A DNA stretch of 37,971 nucleotides from Alphaproteobacteria bacterium. Its GTDB lineage: Bacteria > Pseudomonadota > Alphaproteobacteria > SHVW01. The translations under genes were made by a program, and so were the position numbers. Shown one piece after another: positions 1 through 11,594 of the stretch. Location: the NCBI GenBank assembly GCA_009694085.1, contig SHVW01000014.1, forward strand, positions 1 through 37,971, given 5' to 3'. How positions within the stretch are numbered: the first letter of the stretch is position 1; each line of letters begins with the position of its first letter. The notes under the pieces are model-generated. The model saw only the letters and a program-made list of their open reading frames with translations, ran no database searches and was not told where the DNA came from.

Positions 1-2493
<2,493 letters not shown>

Positions 2494-2712
2494 TCATGAA
2501 CCTCAATGGCTTATGGCGAGTTCGGGCGGGGCGCCCGACGCGCAATCCGGCCCATAGCGGGCCGGCGGAAGAACAGATAAGAGGATCGGCCGGCAGTGTC
2601 AACGACGGCTACCCCAGACTTGCCGAGGATGTGATGAAGGCATAGGGTCTATTCCAGCATGGCAGAACTGCCGCGAGCGCCGTAATCGGATGTCCTCAAA
2701 AGGAGGTGTGCC

Positions 2713-3846
2713 GTGGCCGATTTGATCCTGTCATCTTTAGCCGGTTCCGTTGTTGCGCCTCTTTCGAGCGTGGCAGCATTCAACGACCCGCACGCGCGCG
2801 ATGTCGAGCGCTTGGCGCGCCGGGCGGTCGACCTCGTGCGAGATGCGGTGCGTCGAGGCGGCAGCGATGGGCTGCCCGACACCATCGATGTCAGCGGGCG
2901 AGAGGCCCGAGCGGCGGCGCCGGATCGGCTGAGTCAGTTGATCGACGCGGTCGATCTGGTGCGGCGCCTGAGCGAAACCCTCGACTTTCTAGGTCGCAAT
3001 ATACTCGGCATTGCCGACCTCGCACGTTATGCCGAGGGCTTGCGCGACAGATCGGCGGCGGCTTTCGACCCCATGTCTTTGGCAGGCAATGCCGCCGCCT
3101 CGGCGGATAGCCGCGCTTTCCTTGTTTTCGAAGGCATGGAGATTGTGGCGGCACCGGACGGTTCGAGCGCGGGATTTGGCGTCCGGCGCGTGTCGTTCCG
3201 CGCCGAACTGACGAGCATAGGCGGCAATCCGAACCGCTCGGTGTTTCAGATCGCCTCCATTTCGGCGCAAGCGCGGGACGAGGGAATACGCCTCTTCGCG
3301 CGAGGCGAGCGGGCGGCAGTCGAGACCTTGCTAGCACGCACCCAATTCAGCTTTCGCATCGAACGGGCCGTAAGCCGCGATCCCTTGGTCCTCGATCTCT
3401 CCGGCAACGGCCTTGCGACCACGGGGATCGACGATGGCCGGGATTTCGATATCGACGGCGACGGTCGGTCGGATCGCACGGCCTGGATCAGGGGCGACGA
3501 CGCTTTTCTCGCCCTCGATCGCGATGGCAATGGACGAATTGACAATGGAAATGAATTGTTCGGCACGGCGAGCGGCAACGGGTTCGCCGATCTCGCCGCC
3601 CTCGACGACAATGCCGATGGCGTGGTCGATGCGAATGACAAAGCGTTTGCGGCCCTCGTCCTGCTCCATGCCGACGATCGCCAAACGCGGTTGGATGAGG
3701 CCGGAATCGCGCGCATTCGCCTAGATTTGATTATTCCGGTCAGCCGCCGGCTGCACGGCGGCGTTCTCACTGGCGAAAGTCGGTTCGAGCGCGCCGACGG
3801 CTCGTCGGGAAGGATTGGCGACGTCCTGTTCGATGTCCTGGCCTGA
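2713..3846 (+). CDS. Orphan RTX-associated calcium-binding protein, first gene of a two-gene cassette
   Basis: This encodes 377 residues from a GTG start at 2713, set by a near-perfect ribosome binding site (AAAAGGAGG, 2697-2706, six-base spacing). Residues 224-235 (PLVLDLSGNGLA) and the acidic loops at 246-254, 269-281 and 298-309 follow the module DLxGNG / LDxxGNGxIDNGxELFG / LDxNxDGxxD, which is usually found at the C-terminal side of large RTX exoproteins. These loops are EF-hand-like and probably bind calcium. No RTX nonapeptide repeats, Sec signal peptide or membrane segment are seen, and the protein has no cysteine. Residues 136-210 align without gaps to residues 146-220 of the next gene product. 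The pair sits between secA and the parvulin gene. Export by a type I system is possible but is only inferred from the family and the lack of cysteine. Confidence 0.85.
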   Translation: MADLILSSLAGSVVAPLSSVAAFNDPHARDVERLARRAVDLVRDAVRRGGSDGLPDTIDVSGREARAAAPDRLSQLIDAVDLVRRLSETLDFLGRNILGIADLARYAEGLRDRSAAAFDPMSLAGNAAASADSRAFLVFEGMEIVAAPDGSSAGFGVRRVSFRAELTSIGGNPNRSVFQIASISAQARDEGIRLFARGERAAVETLLARTQFSFRIERAVSRDPLVLDLSGNGLATTGIDDGRDFDIDGDGRSDRTAWIRGDDAFLALDRDGNGRIDNGNELFGTASGNGFADLAALDDNADGVVDANDKAFAALVLLHADDRQTRLDEAGIARIRLDLIIPVSRRLHGGVLTGESRFERADGSSGRIGDVLFDVLA

Positions 3847-3999
3847 ATGCCAGGCCCATTCGGGGAGGCATACGAAAAATCGCTTGCATTCGCTTGAAAA
3901 GAGTCATAACGCCTCGTTAACCGTGGCAATAAGGCTATGGTCAATTTATCTGTAGACGGTGAGAATCCGCTGCAGGGGCGACCTCAGAAGGAGGAAGTC

Positions 4000-5058
4000 A
4001 TGACGCAGGTAGCAATGCCGAACATCGGGCCCTTGCCGGGCTCAGGTTTCCGTTCTCTTTTCGATGCCAACCGCAGTAGCGATGCGCCTGTGGGCCTTGG
4101 CGCTATTTTCGGCGACAGGGGGAGTGTCGGACTTCCCACAGATCCCACGCGCCTGCTGCGCGATACCCAAAGCCTGTTCGACGACAAGGGCGGGCGCGCC
4201 GCGGGCGATGCTGCGGCGGCACCTGCCAATGGCGCACGCGGCATCGGTAGTGTGTTCGATGTCGGCGACCTGATCGACAAGGTTGGCGACGCGCTCGGTT
4301 CCCTGGTCAACAAATTGTTCGGCGATCTCAACTTCGGCAACGTCTTGGGCTCTTTGCAGGACCAGGTCCGCAACGTACTTAGTACCCCTTTCGATGGCCG
4401 TACTGGCGACAATCTCGCCGTTGCCGGCGCGACCTTCGCGTCCTTCCAAGGCGTCGAGATCAGCTTCGAGTCCGACGGATCCCACACCCAACTTCAAATC
4501 AAGCAAACCTCGGCCGAGGCAGCCTACGGCTTCGGCGCGACAGCGGACGGCAGCCTGGCCTATCGGCTTGGTAGCTTCTCCTCGGAGATCAACGAACTGA
4601 CCATCGATCTCTATGCCAAAGGCGACGAAACCGCAGTGTCCGCCCTCTTCCAGCACACCAGCCTCAATGCGGTGGCAGTCGAGGCCGTTCGGCGCGGTCC
4701 CGAGGCGTTACCGTCGGCGGTTGGTGGCGCGTTGCCGCAGCCGGCGGCTCGGCCGGCCCAAGACAATCGCCAGAGCCTGGTCGAACGTTTGTTCGCTCTG
4801 TTCGAGCCGGCACGCGGCAATCGCCAGGGCGGCAACGATCGGCCCGCTCCCGGGGCAGATCGGCCGCGCGCATTGGTGGTGATCGATGCCAACAGGAGCC
4901 GGGGATTGCCCGTGATCGAGGGCAGCCGTCTCAAGTTGAGCCTCGATATGGTGCTGCCGATTGACCTCGGCCTGCGCGGAGAGGCCAAAGGTACCGGCCG
5001 CAAGGTGGCGGAGCCCGCCGGCAAGACCAACGACGCCAAACTCGACTTCAAGGTTTGA
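4000..5058 (+). CDS. Uncharacterised protein sharing a domain with its upstream neighbour
   Basis: I do not recognise the family. The chosen ATG at 4000 has a strong ribosome binding site (AAGGAGGAA, 3988-3996); the frame is open further upstream to 3937, but that start has no such site. The product has 352 residues, no cysteine, no signal peptide and no clear membrane segment. Residues 1-90 are Gly/Ala/Asp-rich, 88-130 are amphipathic helical stretches (FDVGDLIDKVGDALGSLV), 143-222 form the shared domain, 225-300 are a Pro/Ala/Arg-rich linker, and 300-330 look like beta strands. The gap of 153 bases after the upstream gene contains AT-richer DNA with possible weak promoter hexamers (TTGCAT 3884-3889, CATAAC 3905-3910), but their spacing is only 15, so I do not call a promoter. 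A terminator follows the gene. Confidence 0.8.
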   Translation: MTQVAMPNIGPLPGSGFRSLFDANRSSDAPVGLGAIFGDRGSVGLPTDPTRLLRDTQSLFDDKGGRAAGDAAAAPANGARGIGSVFDVGDLIDKVGDALGSLVNKLFGDLNFGNVLGSLQDQVRNVLSTPFDGRTGDNLAVAGATFASFQGVEISFESDGSHTQLQIKQTSAEAAYGFGATADGSLAYRLGSFSSEINELTIDLYAKGDETAVSALFQHTSLNAVAVEAVRRGPEALPSAVGGALPQPAARPAQDNRQSLVERLFALFEPARGNRQGGNDRPAPGADRPRALVVIDANRSRGLPVIEGSRLKLSLDMVLPIDLGLRGEAKGTGRKVAEPAGKTNDAKLDFKV

Positions 5059-5085
5059 TTGATCCGATTGGCGTGGCATTGATCG

Positions 5086-5125
5086 GGCTTCCCGCAGTCT
5101 AAACTGCGGGAAGCCTGTTCTTTTT
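5086..5125 (+). terminator. Intrinsic terminator ending the two-gene cassette
   Basis: A perfect 13-bp stem (5086-5098 with 5103-5115) with the four-base loop CTAA is followed by a T-rich tail with five Ts at 5121-5125. It lies 28 bases after the stop codon of the uncharacterised gene and isolates the cassette from the parvulin-argJ run. Confidence 0.9.
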
Positions 5126-5270
5126 CGGTACTTCCTCAGCCCCGGCGAGGCGCCGCCCCCGCGCCGCGCCGCTTGTCCGCGCAACCGGCCGCGTGCATGA
5201 TGCCTGCACGCCCTGGGCGGTTGCGTCGGTCGACGCTTCCCGGGCACTCCGTAGAGGAAGGATCTAGAAT

Positions 5271-6152
5271 ATGTTTTGCAGTACGTTCGGTGCTCGTCGG
5301 ATTGGCCTGGGGGCCGCGTTGATCGTCGGTGGCTTGGTCTGGTTGGTATCGGGCGCCGGGCATGCCCAGATGGCCGCGCCCACAGCGGCGCCGGCGCCCG
5401 ACTCGGTCGCTGCCGTGGTCGATGGCATCCAGATCCGGCAATCCGAAGTAACCGCCATGATCGAATCCCTGCCGGACCAATACCGACAGATGCCGTTCCC
5501 CGTGCTCTACCCCGCGCTGCTCGACCGCTTGATCGACGGCAAGCTGCTGGGTGTCGCCGGTCGCGCCCGCAAGCTGCAAGATCAGCCCGACGTCAAGCGC
5601 AAGCTGTCCGCTTTCGAGGATCGCTTGGTGCAAGAAGCCTATTTGACCTCCGAGATCAAGGCGCAGGTGACCGACGAGGCCCTGAAGAAGCGTTACGAGG
5701 CCTCGATCAAGGATCATGCGGCGAAAGAAGAGGTGCGCGCGCGTCATATTCTGCTCGACAGCGAAGACAAGGCCAAGGCGGTGATCGCCGATCTCAAGAA
5801 GGGCGGCGATTTCGCGGCGCTCGCCAAAGCGCGCTCGACCGACCCGGCCGGCGCCCAGGGCGGCGACCTCGGCTTCTTTAGTGCCGAGCAGATGGTGCCG
5901 GAGTTTTCCGAGGCTGCATTCAAGCTGAAGCCTGGCGAGATCACCCAGGCGCCGGTCAAATCCAGCTTTGGCTGGCATGTGATCAAGGTTGAGGAGCACC
6001 GTACCGCCGCACCGCCTAGCTTCGAGGACAGCCGCGAGGAGTTGTCGCAAGAGATGAGCCGCGAGCTGATCACCACCATCATCGCCGCGCTGCGCGGCAA
6101 GGCTAAGGTCGAGCGGTTCAATCTGGACGGCACGCCGATGAAGGCAAACTGA
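5271..6152 (+). CDS. Parvulin-type peptidyl-prolyl isomerase (PpiC/SurA/PrsA-like)
   Basis: The 293-residue product begins with a signal peptide or signal anchor (Arg-Arg followed by a hydrophobic run at 12-27 and a GHAQ cleavage-like site near 32-34), so it acts in the periplasm. Residues 40-130 resemble the SurA/PrsA N-terminal chaperone helices. Residues 135-235 form the rotamase domain, with readable motifs RARHILL, DFAALAKARSTDP, GGDLGFF, MVPEFSEAAF and GWHVIKVEE. It should assist folding of exported proteins after Sec translocation. The ribosome binding site AGAGGAAGGA (5253-5262) supports the start. It is 24 bases upstream of argJ, so co-transcription is likely. A parvulin gene beside secA and argJ is, to my knowledge, a common alphaproteobacterial arrangement; here the two-gene cassette separates it from secA. 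Confidence 0.93.
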   Translation: MFCSTFGARRIGLGAALIVGGLVWLVSGAGHAQMAAPTAAPAPDSVAAVVDGIQIRQSEVTAMIESLPDQYRQMPFPVLYPALLDRLIDGKLLGVAGRARKLQDQPDVKRKLSAFEDRLVQEAYLTSEIKAQVTDEALKKRYEASIKDHAAKEEVRARHILLDSEDKAKAVIADLKKGGDFAALAKARSTDPAGAQGGDLGFFSAEQMVPEFSEAAFKLKPGEITQAPVKSSFGWHVIKVEEHRTAAPPSFEDSREELSQEMSRELITTIIAALRGKAKVERFNLDGTPMKAN

Positions 6153-6176
6153 GCCGCCTTAATCGGGGACTACGCC

Positions 6177-7406
6177 ATGCCGCCACGCTCGCCACTCGCA
6201 CCCGACCGATTTCCCGTCATGCCGCCGGTTCCCGGCGTTCGCCTGGCCACCGGCATTTGCGGCGTCCGCTATAAAGGGCGGACCGATGTTCTGCTGGCTG
6301 AACTAGCGCCAGGCACCGCGGCAGCCGGCGTGCTCACGCGCTCGCTCACGGCCTCAGCCCCGGTCGAGTGGTGCCGCACGCGGCTCAAGGGCGGTCGCGC
6401 GCGCGCGCTAGTTGTCAACTCGGGCAACGCCAACGCCTTCACCGGCAAAAGCGGCGACCGGGCGACCGCGGCGACCGCCGCCGCCGTGCGCCGCTTGATC
6501 GGTTGCGCCAACGACGACATCTATCTCGCCTCCACCGGCGTGATCGGCGAACCGCTGCCCGCCGAACGCATCGTGGAGGGGATCGGCGCGATTCACGCTA
6601 GGCTGACGCCGGAACCCTGGGCCGAAGCGGCGGCGGCCATCATGACCACCGACACATTCGCGAAGGGCGCCACGCGCACGGCACGGATCGGCGGCAAATC
6701 CGTGATCATCAACGGCATCGCCAAGGGCTCCGGCATGATCGCGCCCGATATGGCGACCATGCTGGCTTTCGTGTTCACCGATGCCAAGCTGCCGGCCGGC
6801 GTGCTCCGTCCGCTCATCCGCGCCGGTGCCGATCGCTCGTTCAACAGCATCACGGTGGATAGCGACACCTCCACCAGCGACACGCTGCTGCTGTTCGCCA
6901 CCGGGCAGGCCGCCCATCCGCGCATCGCCTCGGCGACCGATCCCAAGCTCGCTGATTTCCGCCGCAAACTCGATGAGGTCCTGCTCGATCTGGCGCTTCA
7001 AGTCGTGCGCGATGGCGAAGGTGCGCAGAAAATGATCCGCGTCGATGTCACCGGCGCCGCCTCGCCCGTGGCGGCTCGGCGCATCGGGCTCGCCATTGCC
7101 AATTCGCCCCTGGTCAAGACCGCGATTGCCGGCGAGGACGCCAATTGGGGTCGCATCGTCATGGCGGTGGGCAAAGCCGGCGAGCGGGCCAATCGCGACC
7201 GCATGCGCATCGCCATCGGCGGCGTCGTCATCGCCCGGCGCGGCGAACGCGTCACCGGTTACGACGAAGCGCCCGTTGCCGCCCATATGAAAACCCGCGC
7301 CATCGACATTGCCGTCGATGTCGGCATCGGCCGTGGTGCTGCCACGGTTTGGACTTGCGATCTGACCCATGGCTATATCGACATCAACGCCGACTATCGA
7401 AGCTGA
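6177..7406 (+). CDS. argJ: Bifunctional glutamate N-acetyltransferase / amino-acid acetyltransferase ArgJ
   Basis: ArgJ recycles the acetyl group from N-acetylornithine to glutamate, and in bifunctional forms it also acetylates glutamate with acetyl-CoA, in arginine biosynthesis in the cytoplasm. The 409-residue length is normal. The self-cleavage site is clear: [14 protein letters not shown] with Thr194 as the N-terminal nucleophile of the beta chain. [10 protein letters not shown] (about 81-90) and the C-terminal [11 protein letters not shown] are also typical. The 3' end overlaps the most upstream possible start of the next gene by 38 bases. Confidence 0.97.
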   Translation: MPPRSPLAPDRFPVMPPVPGVRLATGICGVRYKGRTDVLLAELAPGTAAAGVLTRSLTASAPVEWCRTRLKGGRARALVVNSGNANAFTGKSGDRATAATAAAVRRLIGCANDDIYLASTGVIGEPLPAERIVEGIGAIHARLTPEPWAEAAAAIMTTDTFAKGATRTARIGGKSVIINGIAKGSGMIAPDMATMLAFVFTDAKLPAGVLRPLIRAGADRSFNSITVDSDTSTSDTLLLFATGQAAHPRIASATDPKLADFRRKLDEVLLDLALQVVRDGEGAQKMIRVDVTGAASPVAARRIGLAIANSPLVKTAIAGEDANWGRIVMAVGKAGERANRDRMRIAIGGVVIARRGERVTGYDEAPVAAHMKTRAIDIAVDVGIGRGAATVWTCDLTHGYIDINADYRS

Positions 7407-8379
7407 GGCACCGGACAATGCCGTGCCGCTCGTTTCGGCGCGACTGCTCCTGCGCCCGCTTACCCAGGCTGACACCGGTCTAGTCCAGCGTTATGCCGGC
7501 GACAAGGCGGTGGCACTGCGCACCGCCGCGATCCCGCATCCCTATCCGCCCGGCGCCGCGCTCGCCTTCGTCGCCGCCGCCCGCGAACACTTCGCCCAGG
7601 GGATGAACTATGTCTATGCCATGGTCAGGCGCGACAGCGCCGAATTCGTGGGCTGCATCGAACTGCGTCCGGCGCTGGGCGGACAGGTCGGCATCATCGG
7701 CTATTGGATCGGTCCGCCCCATTGGGGCCGGGGCTATGCCAGCGAGGCTCTCCGGCGCATCGTCGCCCATGCTTTCGACACCCTCGGCCTCGATCGCCTG
7801 ATCGCCAATGTGCATATCGACAATCCGGCCTCTACCCGTGTTCTGGAAAAGGCGGGCTTCGCCATGACCGGGCGCGGCGTCAGCCCGTCGCCCGCGCGCG
7901 GCGGCCCGGTTGAGGTGTTTGAGTACAACCTGGAACGCCGCTTCAGCGGCTGCGATCCCAAGGCCCTCGTGCCGCCGGCCTTGCCGGTCGTACTTGTGGT
8001 GGCTGTGGCGTTGGTCGATCCGGACAATCGCGTCCTGATCGCGCGCCGGCCGCCGGGCAAGTCCATGGCCGGGCTGTGGGAGTTTCCGGGCGGCAAGGTC
8101 GGCCCCGGCGAAAGCCCGGAACAGGCGCTGGTGCGCGAGTTGATAGAGGAACTGGCGATCGACACGTCGGGAAGCTGCCTGGGGCCATTCACCTTCGCCT
8201 CTCACCGCTACGACGATTTTCACCTGTTGATGCCGCTCTATGTCTGCCGCAACTGGACCGGCACGCCGACCCCCCGGGAAGGCCAGGAACTGGCCTGGGT
8301 CCGCGCGATCCGGCTGACCGATTATCCCATGCCGCCGGCCGATCGCCCCTTGATCGCCATGCTGCGCGATCTGCTGTAG
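7369..8379 (+). CDS. GNAT acetyltransferase fused to a Nudix (MutT-type) hydrolase
   Basis: This is a two-domain product of up to 336 residues. Residues 20-185 are a RimJ/RimL-like GNAT domain, with SARLLLRPL, the acetyl-CoA loop region [10 protein letters not shown] and the typical NxxSxRVLEKxGF pattern (here [13 protein letters not shown]). Residues 200-336 are a Nudix domain with a complete Nudix box (GGKVGPGES...RELIEELAI), suited to (deoxy)nucleoside triphosphate pyrophosphohydrolysis of the MutT kind. The acetylation substrate cannot be read. Two starts are possible: the ATG at 7369, inside argJ, or the GTG at 7423, which keeps the whole GNAT domain and reduces the overlap. It stops 10 bases before the convergent TauE/SafE gene. 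The fusion is a known architecture in Alphaproteobacteria. Confidence 0.92.
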   Translation: MAISTSTPTIEAEAPDNAVPLVSARLLLRPLTQADTGLVQRYAGDKAVALRTAAIPHPYPPGAALAFVAAAREHFAQGMNYVYAMVRRDSAEFVGCIELRPALGGQVGIIGYWIGPPHWGRGYASEALRRIVAHAFDTLGLDRLIANVHIDNPASTRVLEKAGFAMTGRGVSPSPARGGPVEVFEYNLERRFSGCDPKALVPPALPVVLVVAVALVDPDNRVLIARRPPGKSMAGLWEFPGGKVGPGESPEQALVRELIEELAIDTSGSCLGPFTFASHRYDDFHLLMPLYVCRNWTGTPTPREGQELAWVRAIRLTDYPMPPADRPLIAMLRDLL

Positions 8380-8389
8380 GTGCGGGCCG

Positions 8390-9145
8390 CTATTTGATCA
8401 GGCCGAACAACCCGACCGCGAACAGGATCGCCAGCGCCGCGTTGCGGTAGATGCGCTCGTCGGCGCCGCGGAATAGGCGCGATCCCAGCCAACTGCCGGC
8501 CAACATGAGCGGGAATAATAGGCCGGCGCGCCATAGCGTAGTCGGACCGACCACGCCCGTGGCGAACACGATCGCGATCAACAGCACTTGGGTGACGGAA
8601 TAGTAGGCGATGATATTGGCCCGCGTGACTGCGGGTGGGTCGTTGTCGGACAGCATGTAGAGCAGCACGGGCGGCCCCCCCACGCTGGTGGTTGCCATCA
8701 TGGTGCCGGAAATCGCGCCGACCGCCAGCGTCGGCACCAAGCCGCGCCGGCCGCGCCAGCGCCAGCCCAGAAACATGATGGCGGCGAACAAGGCGACGAT
8801 GGCGGACACGGTTTTCTGGATGACCACGCGGTCGACGCTGACCAGCAGCCACAGCCCGATCGGCATGAATAGGCAGGCGGCAATCGTCATCGGTCCGACC
8901 ATGTCCCACCGGCATTGATGTCGGGTCATGGGGAAAAGGTGAAAGCTGATCGCCAATTCCATGGCGACGATGGTCGCCACCATCTCCGCCGATCCGAACA
9001 GGATGGCGAACAAGGGCGCCATCAGCATGGCCGAACCGAAGCCCGAAAATCCGCGCAGCAGCCCGGCCACCAGAGTCGCTGCGGCGGCGATGGGGAAGTT
9101 GGACTCCGAAATGATGCGGATAAGCTGGTCGAGCGCGAAAGACAT
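8390..9145 (-). CDS. TauE/SafE family (sulfite exporter-like) membrane permease
   Basis: This is a 251-residue hydrophobic protein with about eight membrane segments. It has the two-fold family pattern: an N-terminal half beginning AAAATLVAGLLRGFSGFGSAM and a second half with GAISGTMMATTSVGGPPVLLY, the hallmark glycine/proline motifs of this family. The family is proposed to move sulfite, sulfonates or other small organic anions across the inner membrane; the substrate here cannot be read. The gene is transcribed alone, convergent with the GNAT-Nudix gene and divergent from the SDR gene across 133 bases. Confidence 0.88.
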   Translation of the reverse strand: MSFALDQLIRIISESNFPIAAAATLVAGLLRGFSGFGSAMLMAPLFAILFGSAEMVATIVAMELAISFHLFPMTRHQCRWDMVGPMTIAACLFMPIGLWLLVSVDRVVIQKTVSAIVALFAAIMFLGWRWRGRRGLVPTLAVGAISGTMMATTSVGGPPVLLYMLSDNDPPAVTRANIIAYYSVTQVLLIAIVFATGVVGPTTLWRAGLLFPLMLAGSWLGSRLFRGADERIYRNAALAILFAVGLFGLIK

Positions 9146-9278
9146 GGTATGGCGGCATAGCAGGTTCGTTTGCGGCGTGCCAGAAGTGCCGCCATGCGCA
9201 CCGCAACGGTTGCCATGATGCGAGGGATGGCCGATTGTACCGGCCTCGCCCGACTACCGCCCCATGTGGAGATCCCCG

Positions 9279-10046
9279 ATGTCCGCCCAGCTCTTCGACC
9301 TCACCGGCAAAACCGCGCTGATCACCGGCTCCAGCCGGGGCCTTGGCCTGGCTATTGCGGAGGGGCTCGCCGGTGCGGGCGCGCGGATCGCGATCAACGG
9401 GCGCGACGGCGCGGCCGTGGAGAAAACGGCCGAGGCGCTGGCCGGGCGCGGCATTAAGGCATTGACGGCGGTGTTCGATGTGGTGGATGACGCGGCTGCC
9501 CGCAATGCGGTGACCAAGCTGGAAAGTGAGGTCGGCGCCATCGATATCCTGGTCAACAATGCCGGCTCCAACATCCGCGGCCCCTTGCACGAGTACGACG
9601 CAGAGAACTTTCGCCGGATGTTGGACCTCCACATCACCGCCGCTTTCGTGCTGGCCCAGGCGGTCGTGCCGGGCATGCGCCGGCGCGGTGGCGGCAAGAT
9701 CGTCAACATCGCCTCGATCACCGCCATGCTGGTGCGCTCCGGCATTGCCGCTTATGCCTCGGCCAAGGCCGGGCTGCGCACGCTCACCCAATCCATGGGT
9801 GCGGAATGGGCGCCGTTCAACATCCAGGCCAATGCCATCGCGCCCGGCTATTTCGCGACCGAGCTGAATACGCCGCTCATGAACGATCCCCAATTCGATG
9901 CCTTTGTTAAGGGACGAGTGCCCGCCGGCCGCTGGGCCGAGCCCAAAGAGCTGGCCGGCGTTGCCGTGTTCCTGGCTTCGCGTGCGGCGGATTTCGTGAC
10001 CGGCCAGACCCTGTATGTCGATGGCGGCCTAACCGCGCGAATGTGA
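9279..10046 (+). CDS. SDR-family dehydrogenase, gluconate 5-dehydrogenase-like
   Basis: This is a classical short-chain dehydrogenase of 255 residues. The ATG at 9279 is preferred because GTGGAG (9266-9271) gives a good ribosome binding site; an in-frame ATG lies at 9264. The N-terminal NAD(P) motif is TGSSRGLG, then NNAGS, the catalytic Ser in NIASI, the YxxxK pair (YASAK), and the C-terminal APGYF(A)TELN, PAGRW and DGGLTA. These last motifs closely match gluconate 5-dehydrogenases (5-keto-gluconate reductases). Substrate assignment from motifs alone is tentative: other sugar-acid or 3-oxoacyl substrates are possible. No sugar-acid pathway gene lies beside it. Confidence 0.9.
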   Translation: MSAQLFDLTGKTALITGSSRGLGLAIAEGLAGAGARIAINGRDGAAVEKTAEALAGRGIKALTAVFDVVDDAAARNAVTKLESEVGAIDILVNNAGSNIRGPLHEYDAENFRRMLDLHITAAFVLAQAVVPGMRRRGGGKIVNIASITAMLVRSGIAAYASAKAGLRTLTQSMGAEWAPFNIQANAIAPGYFATELNTPLMNDPQFDAFVKGRVPAGRWAEPKELAGVAVFLASRAADFVTGQTLYVDGGLTARM

Positions 10047-10125
10047 TGCGCGGCGACATGTCGCGTGGCGCGGACAGGCATCCGGGCGCACATATGACGC
10101 GCCTCGACAGCAAGGACGACGCGCA

Positions 10126-10530
10126 ATGCCCGAAGGCGACGCACCCGTAACCTCCGTCATGCCTCAAGCCGGGCGTCGGGTTTGGCCGGCCCTACGCCGG
10201 GGACTTGCGCGTTGCTGCCCGCGCTGCGGCATCGGCCGGCTCTATCGCGCCTATCTCAAGATCAATGCCATTTGCGGCCATTGCGGGCTCGATCTCGAAA
10301 CTTTTCGCGCCGACGACGCGCCCGCTTATTTCACCATTGCCATCGTCGGTCATATCGTGGTGCCGGCTATGTTGATTTTGGAACGGGCCGCCGCACCGGA
10401 ATCCTGGGTCCATTGGGCCCTGTGGTTGCCCCCGACCCTGGCGCTGTCCCTCGGATTTCTGCCACGCATCAAGGGCGCGGTCATGGGCGTCAACTGGGCG
10501 GTCGACCATTCTGCCGACCGGATGCAATAG
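10126..10530 (+). CDS. DUF983 family zinc-ribbon membrane protein
   Basis: The 134-residue product has the DUF983 signature: CPRCGIGRLYRAYLKI, then CGHCGLDLE about 20 residues later, making a four-cysteine zinc ribbon. A DDAPAYFT motif and two membrane segments (about 66-84 and 90-110) follow. The molecular function is not established; relatives are often found near respiratory-chain assembly genes. AAGGA lies about nine bases before the chosen ATG, and an in-frame ATG at 10159 would remove 11 residues. The stop lies two bases from the stop of the convergent methyltransferase gene. Confidence 0.88.
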   Translation: MPEGDAPVTSVMPQAGRRVWPALRRGLARCCPRCGIGRLYRAYLKINAICGHCGLDLETFRADDAPAYFTIAIVGHIVVPAMLILERAAAPESWVHWALWLPPTLALSLGFLPRIKGAVMGVNWAVDHSADRMQ

Positions 10531-10532
10531 GG

Positions 10533-11480
10533 TCAACTCGGTTTCGTTTTTTCCCCGGCGGCGCGTTCGTCGGCGTCGAGGGCGTCGGCCAATCGGTGGG
10601 CGGCGCTGCCCGGCCGTAGCGGCTTCTGCTGGGCTGCATCGGGTGCCCAGGCCGTCAGATAAATCACCTGGAAAGTTGCAGGGATGCGGCCGGCCTCGTC
10701 GCCGTGGCGTGCGCGATAGCGTTCCGCCGCGTCGAACAGTACGGCTCGGCCGAGGCCGGAACGCCGGCGTTCGATGACGGCGTTGGTCTCGCCCATGCCG
10801 CGCAGATCGCGCATGAGCGCGAAGGCGTCGGGGTAGGAGACGGCGATGCGGTCGCTGTCGACCACGGGCAACGCGAAGCCGGCGCGCTGGAGCAAGGCAC
10901 CGGCATCGCGCGTATCGGCGAAGGGCGACACCCGCGGGCTCAAGCCGCCCGATCCGGCGATTTCCGCCTCGGCCAGGCAGTGGCGCAATTCGGTCAACGT
11001 GTCGCCGCCGAGCATCGCTGCCAGCAACAGCCCATCGGGCTTGAGAGCCGCACGCATCTGCAATAGTGCGCCGGGTAAATCGTTGACCCAGTGCAGGCTA
11101 AGGCAGCTTAGGATCAGATCGAAGCTGGCGGGCGCGAAGGGCAGGGCCTCCTCGTCGCAGGCCAGCGTTGGGCAGACGAGTGTTGGGCTGGCCGGCACGG
11201 GGCCGCGCCGTGTCGCTGCGCGCGCCGCCATCTCCGGCGCCAGATCGGCTTGCACCAGGGTTTCGATGCCGCCGCGGCGGCCGAGCATGGCGGCGAGAAC
11301 GCCATGATGGCAGCCGAGATCGAGGGCGCGGGGAAAACGGCGATGGATGTCGTCCAGCCGGTCGGCCAGTCGTTCCGCGACCTCGCGCAGAAGGAAATCA
11401 TGGCGGTCGATCTCCGGCGCCGCGCGCCGGCGATGCCGGGCGACCAGGCGTCGGTCGAAGACGCGCATGGCATCGGTCAT
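10533..11480 (-). CDS. SAM-dependent methyltransferase, BioC / NDUFAF5-like
   Basis: The product is 315 residues from the ATG at 11480 (MTDAMRVFDRRLVARHR). The frame is open further upstream to 11579, but the N-terminal sequence there looks non-coding. The typical class I fold is visible: motif I ALDLGCHHGVLAAML (about 52-66), LSCLSLHWVNDLPG and DGLLLAAMLGGDTLTELR. The combination F-DRxLxxxxRxRA at the start and the HWVND segment matches the alphaproteobacterial homologues of the complex I assembly factor NDUFAF5, which are often annotated as BioC-like. Its place next to comF supports that class. Biotin-pathway activity cannot be assumed because no other bio gene is near. Confidence 0.87.
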   Translation of the reverse strand: MTDAMRVFDRRLVARHRRRAAPEIDRHDFLLREVAERLADRLDDIHRRFPRALDLGCHHGVLAAMLGRRGGIETLVQADLAPEMAARAATRRGPVPASPTLVCPTLACDEEALPFAPASFDLILSCLSLHWVNDLPGALLQMRAALKPDGLLLAAMLGGDTLTELRHCLAEAEIAGSGGLSPRVSPFADTRDAGALLQRAGFALPVVDSDRIAVSYPDAFALMRDLRGMGETNAVIERRRSGLGRAVLFDAAERYRARHGDEAGRIPATFQVIYLTAWAPDAAQQKPLRPGSAAHRLADALDADERAAGEKTKPS

Positions 11481-11594
11481 GGAGGGCTCCGGGACGGCAT
11501 ATCCGCCACCATACAATGGCGGCGCGCCTAACCTCAAAAGATTGACTCCTGGCCCATCCCGGACTGACATGGGCGCCATGACGACTCACCCCTC

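Noticed and set aside
3841-3855. GCCTG/CAGGC hairpin after the calcium-binding gene as a terminator
   Set aside because: The stem is only five pairs long and no T-run follows. The real terminator is after the second cassette gene.
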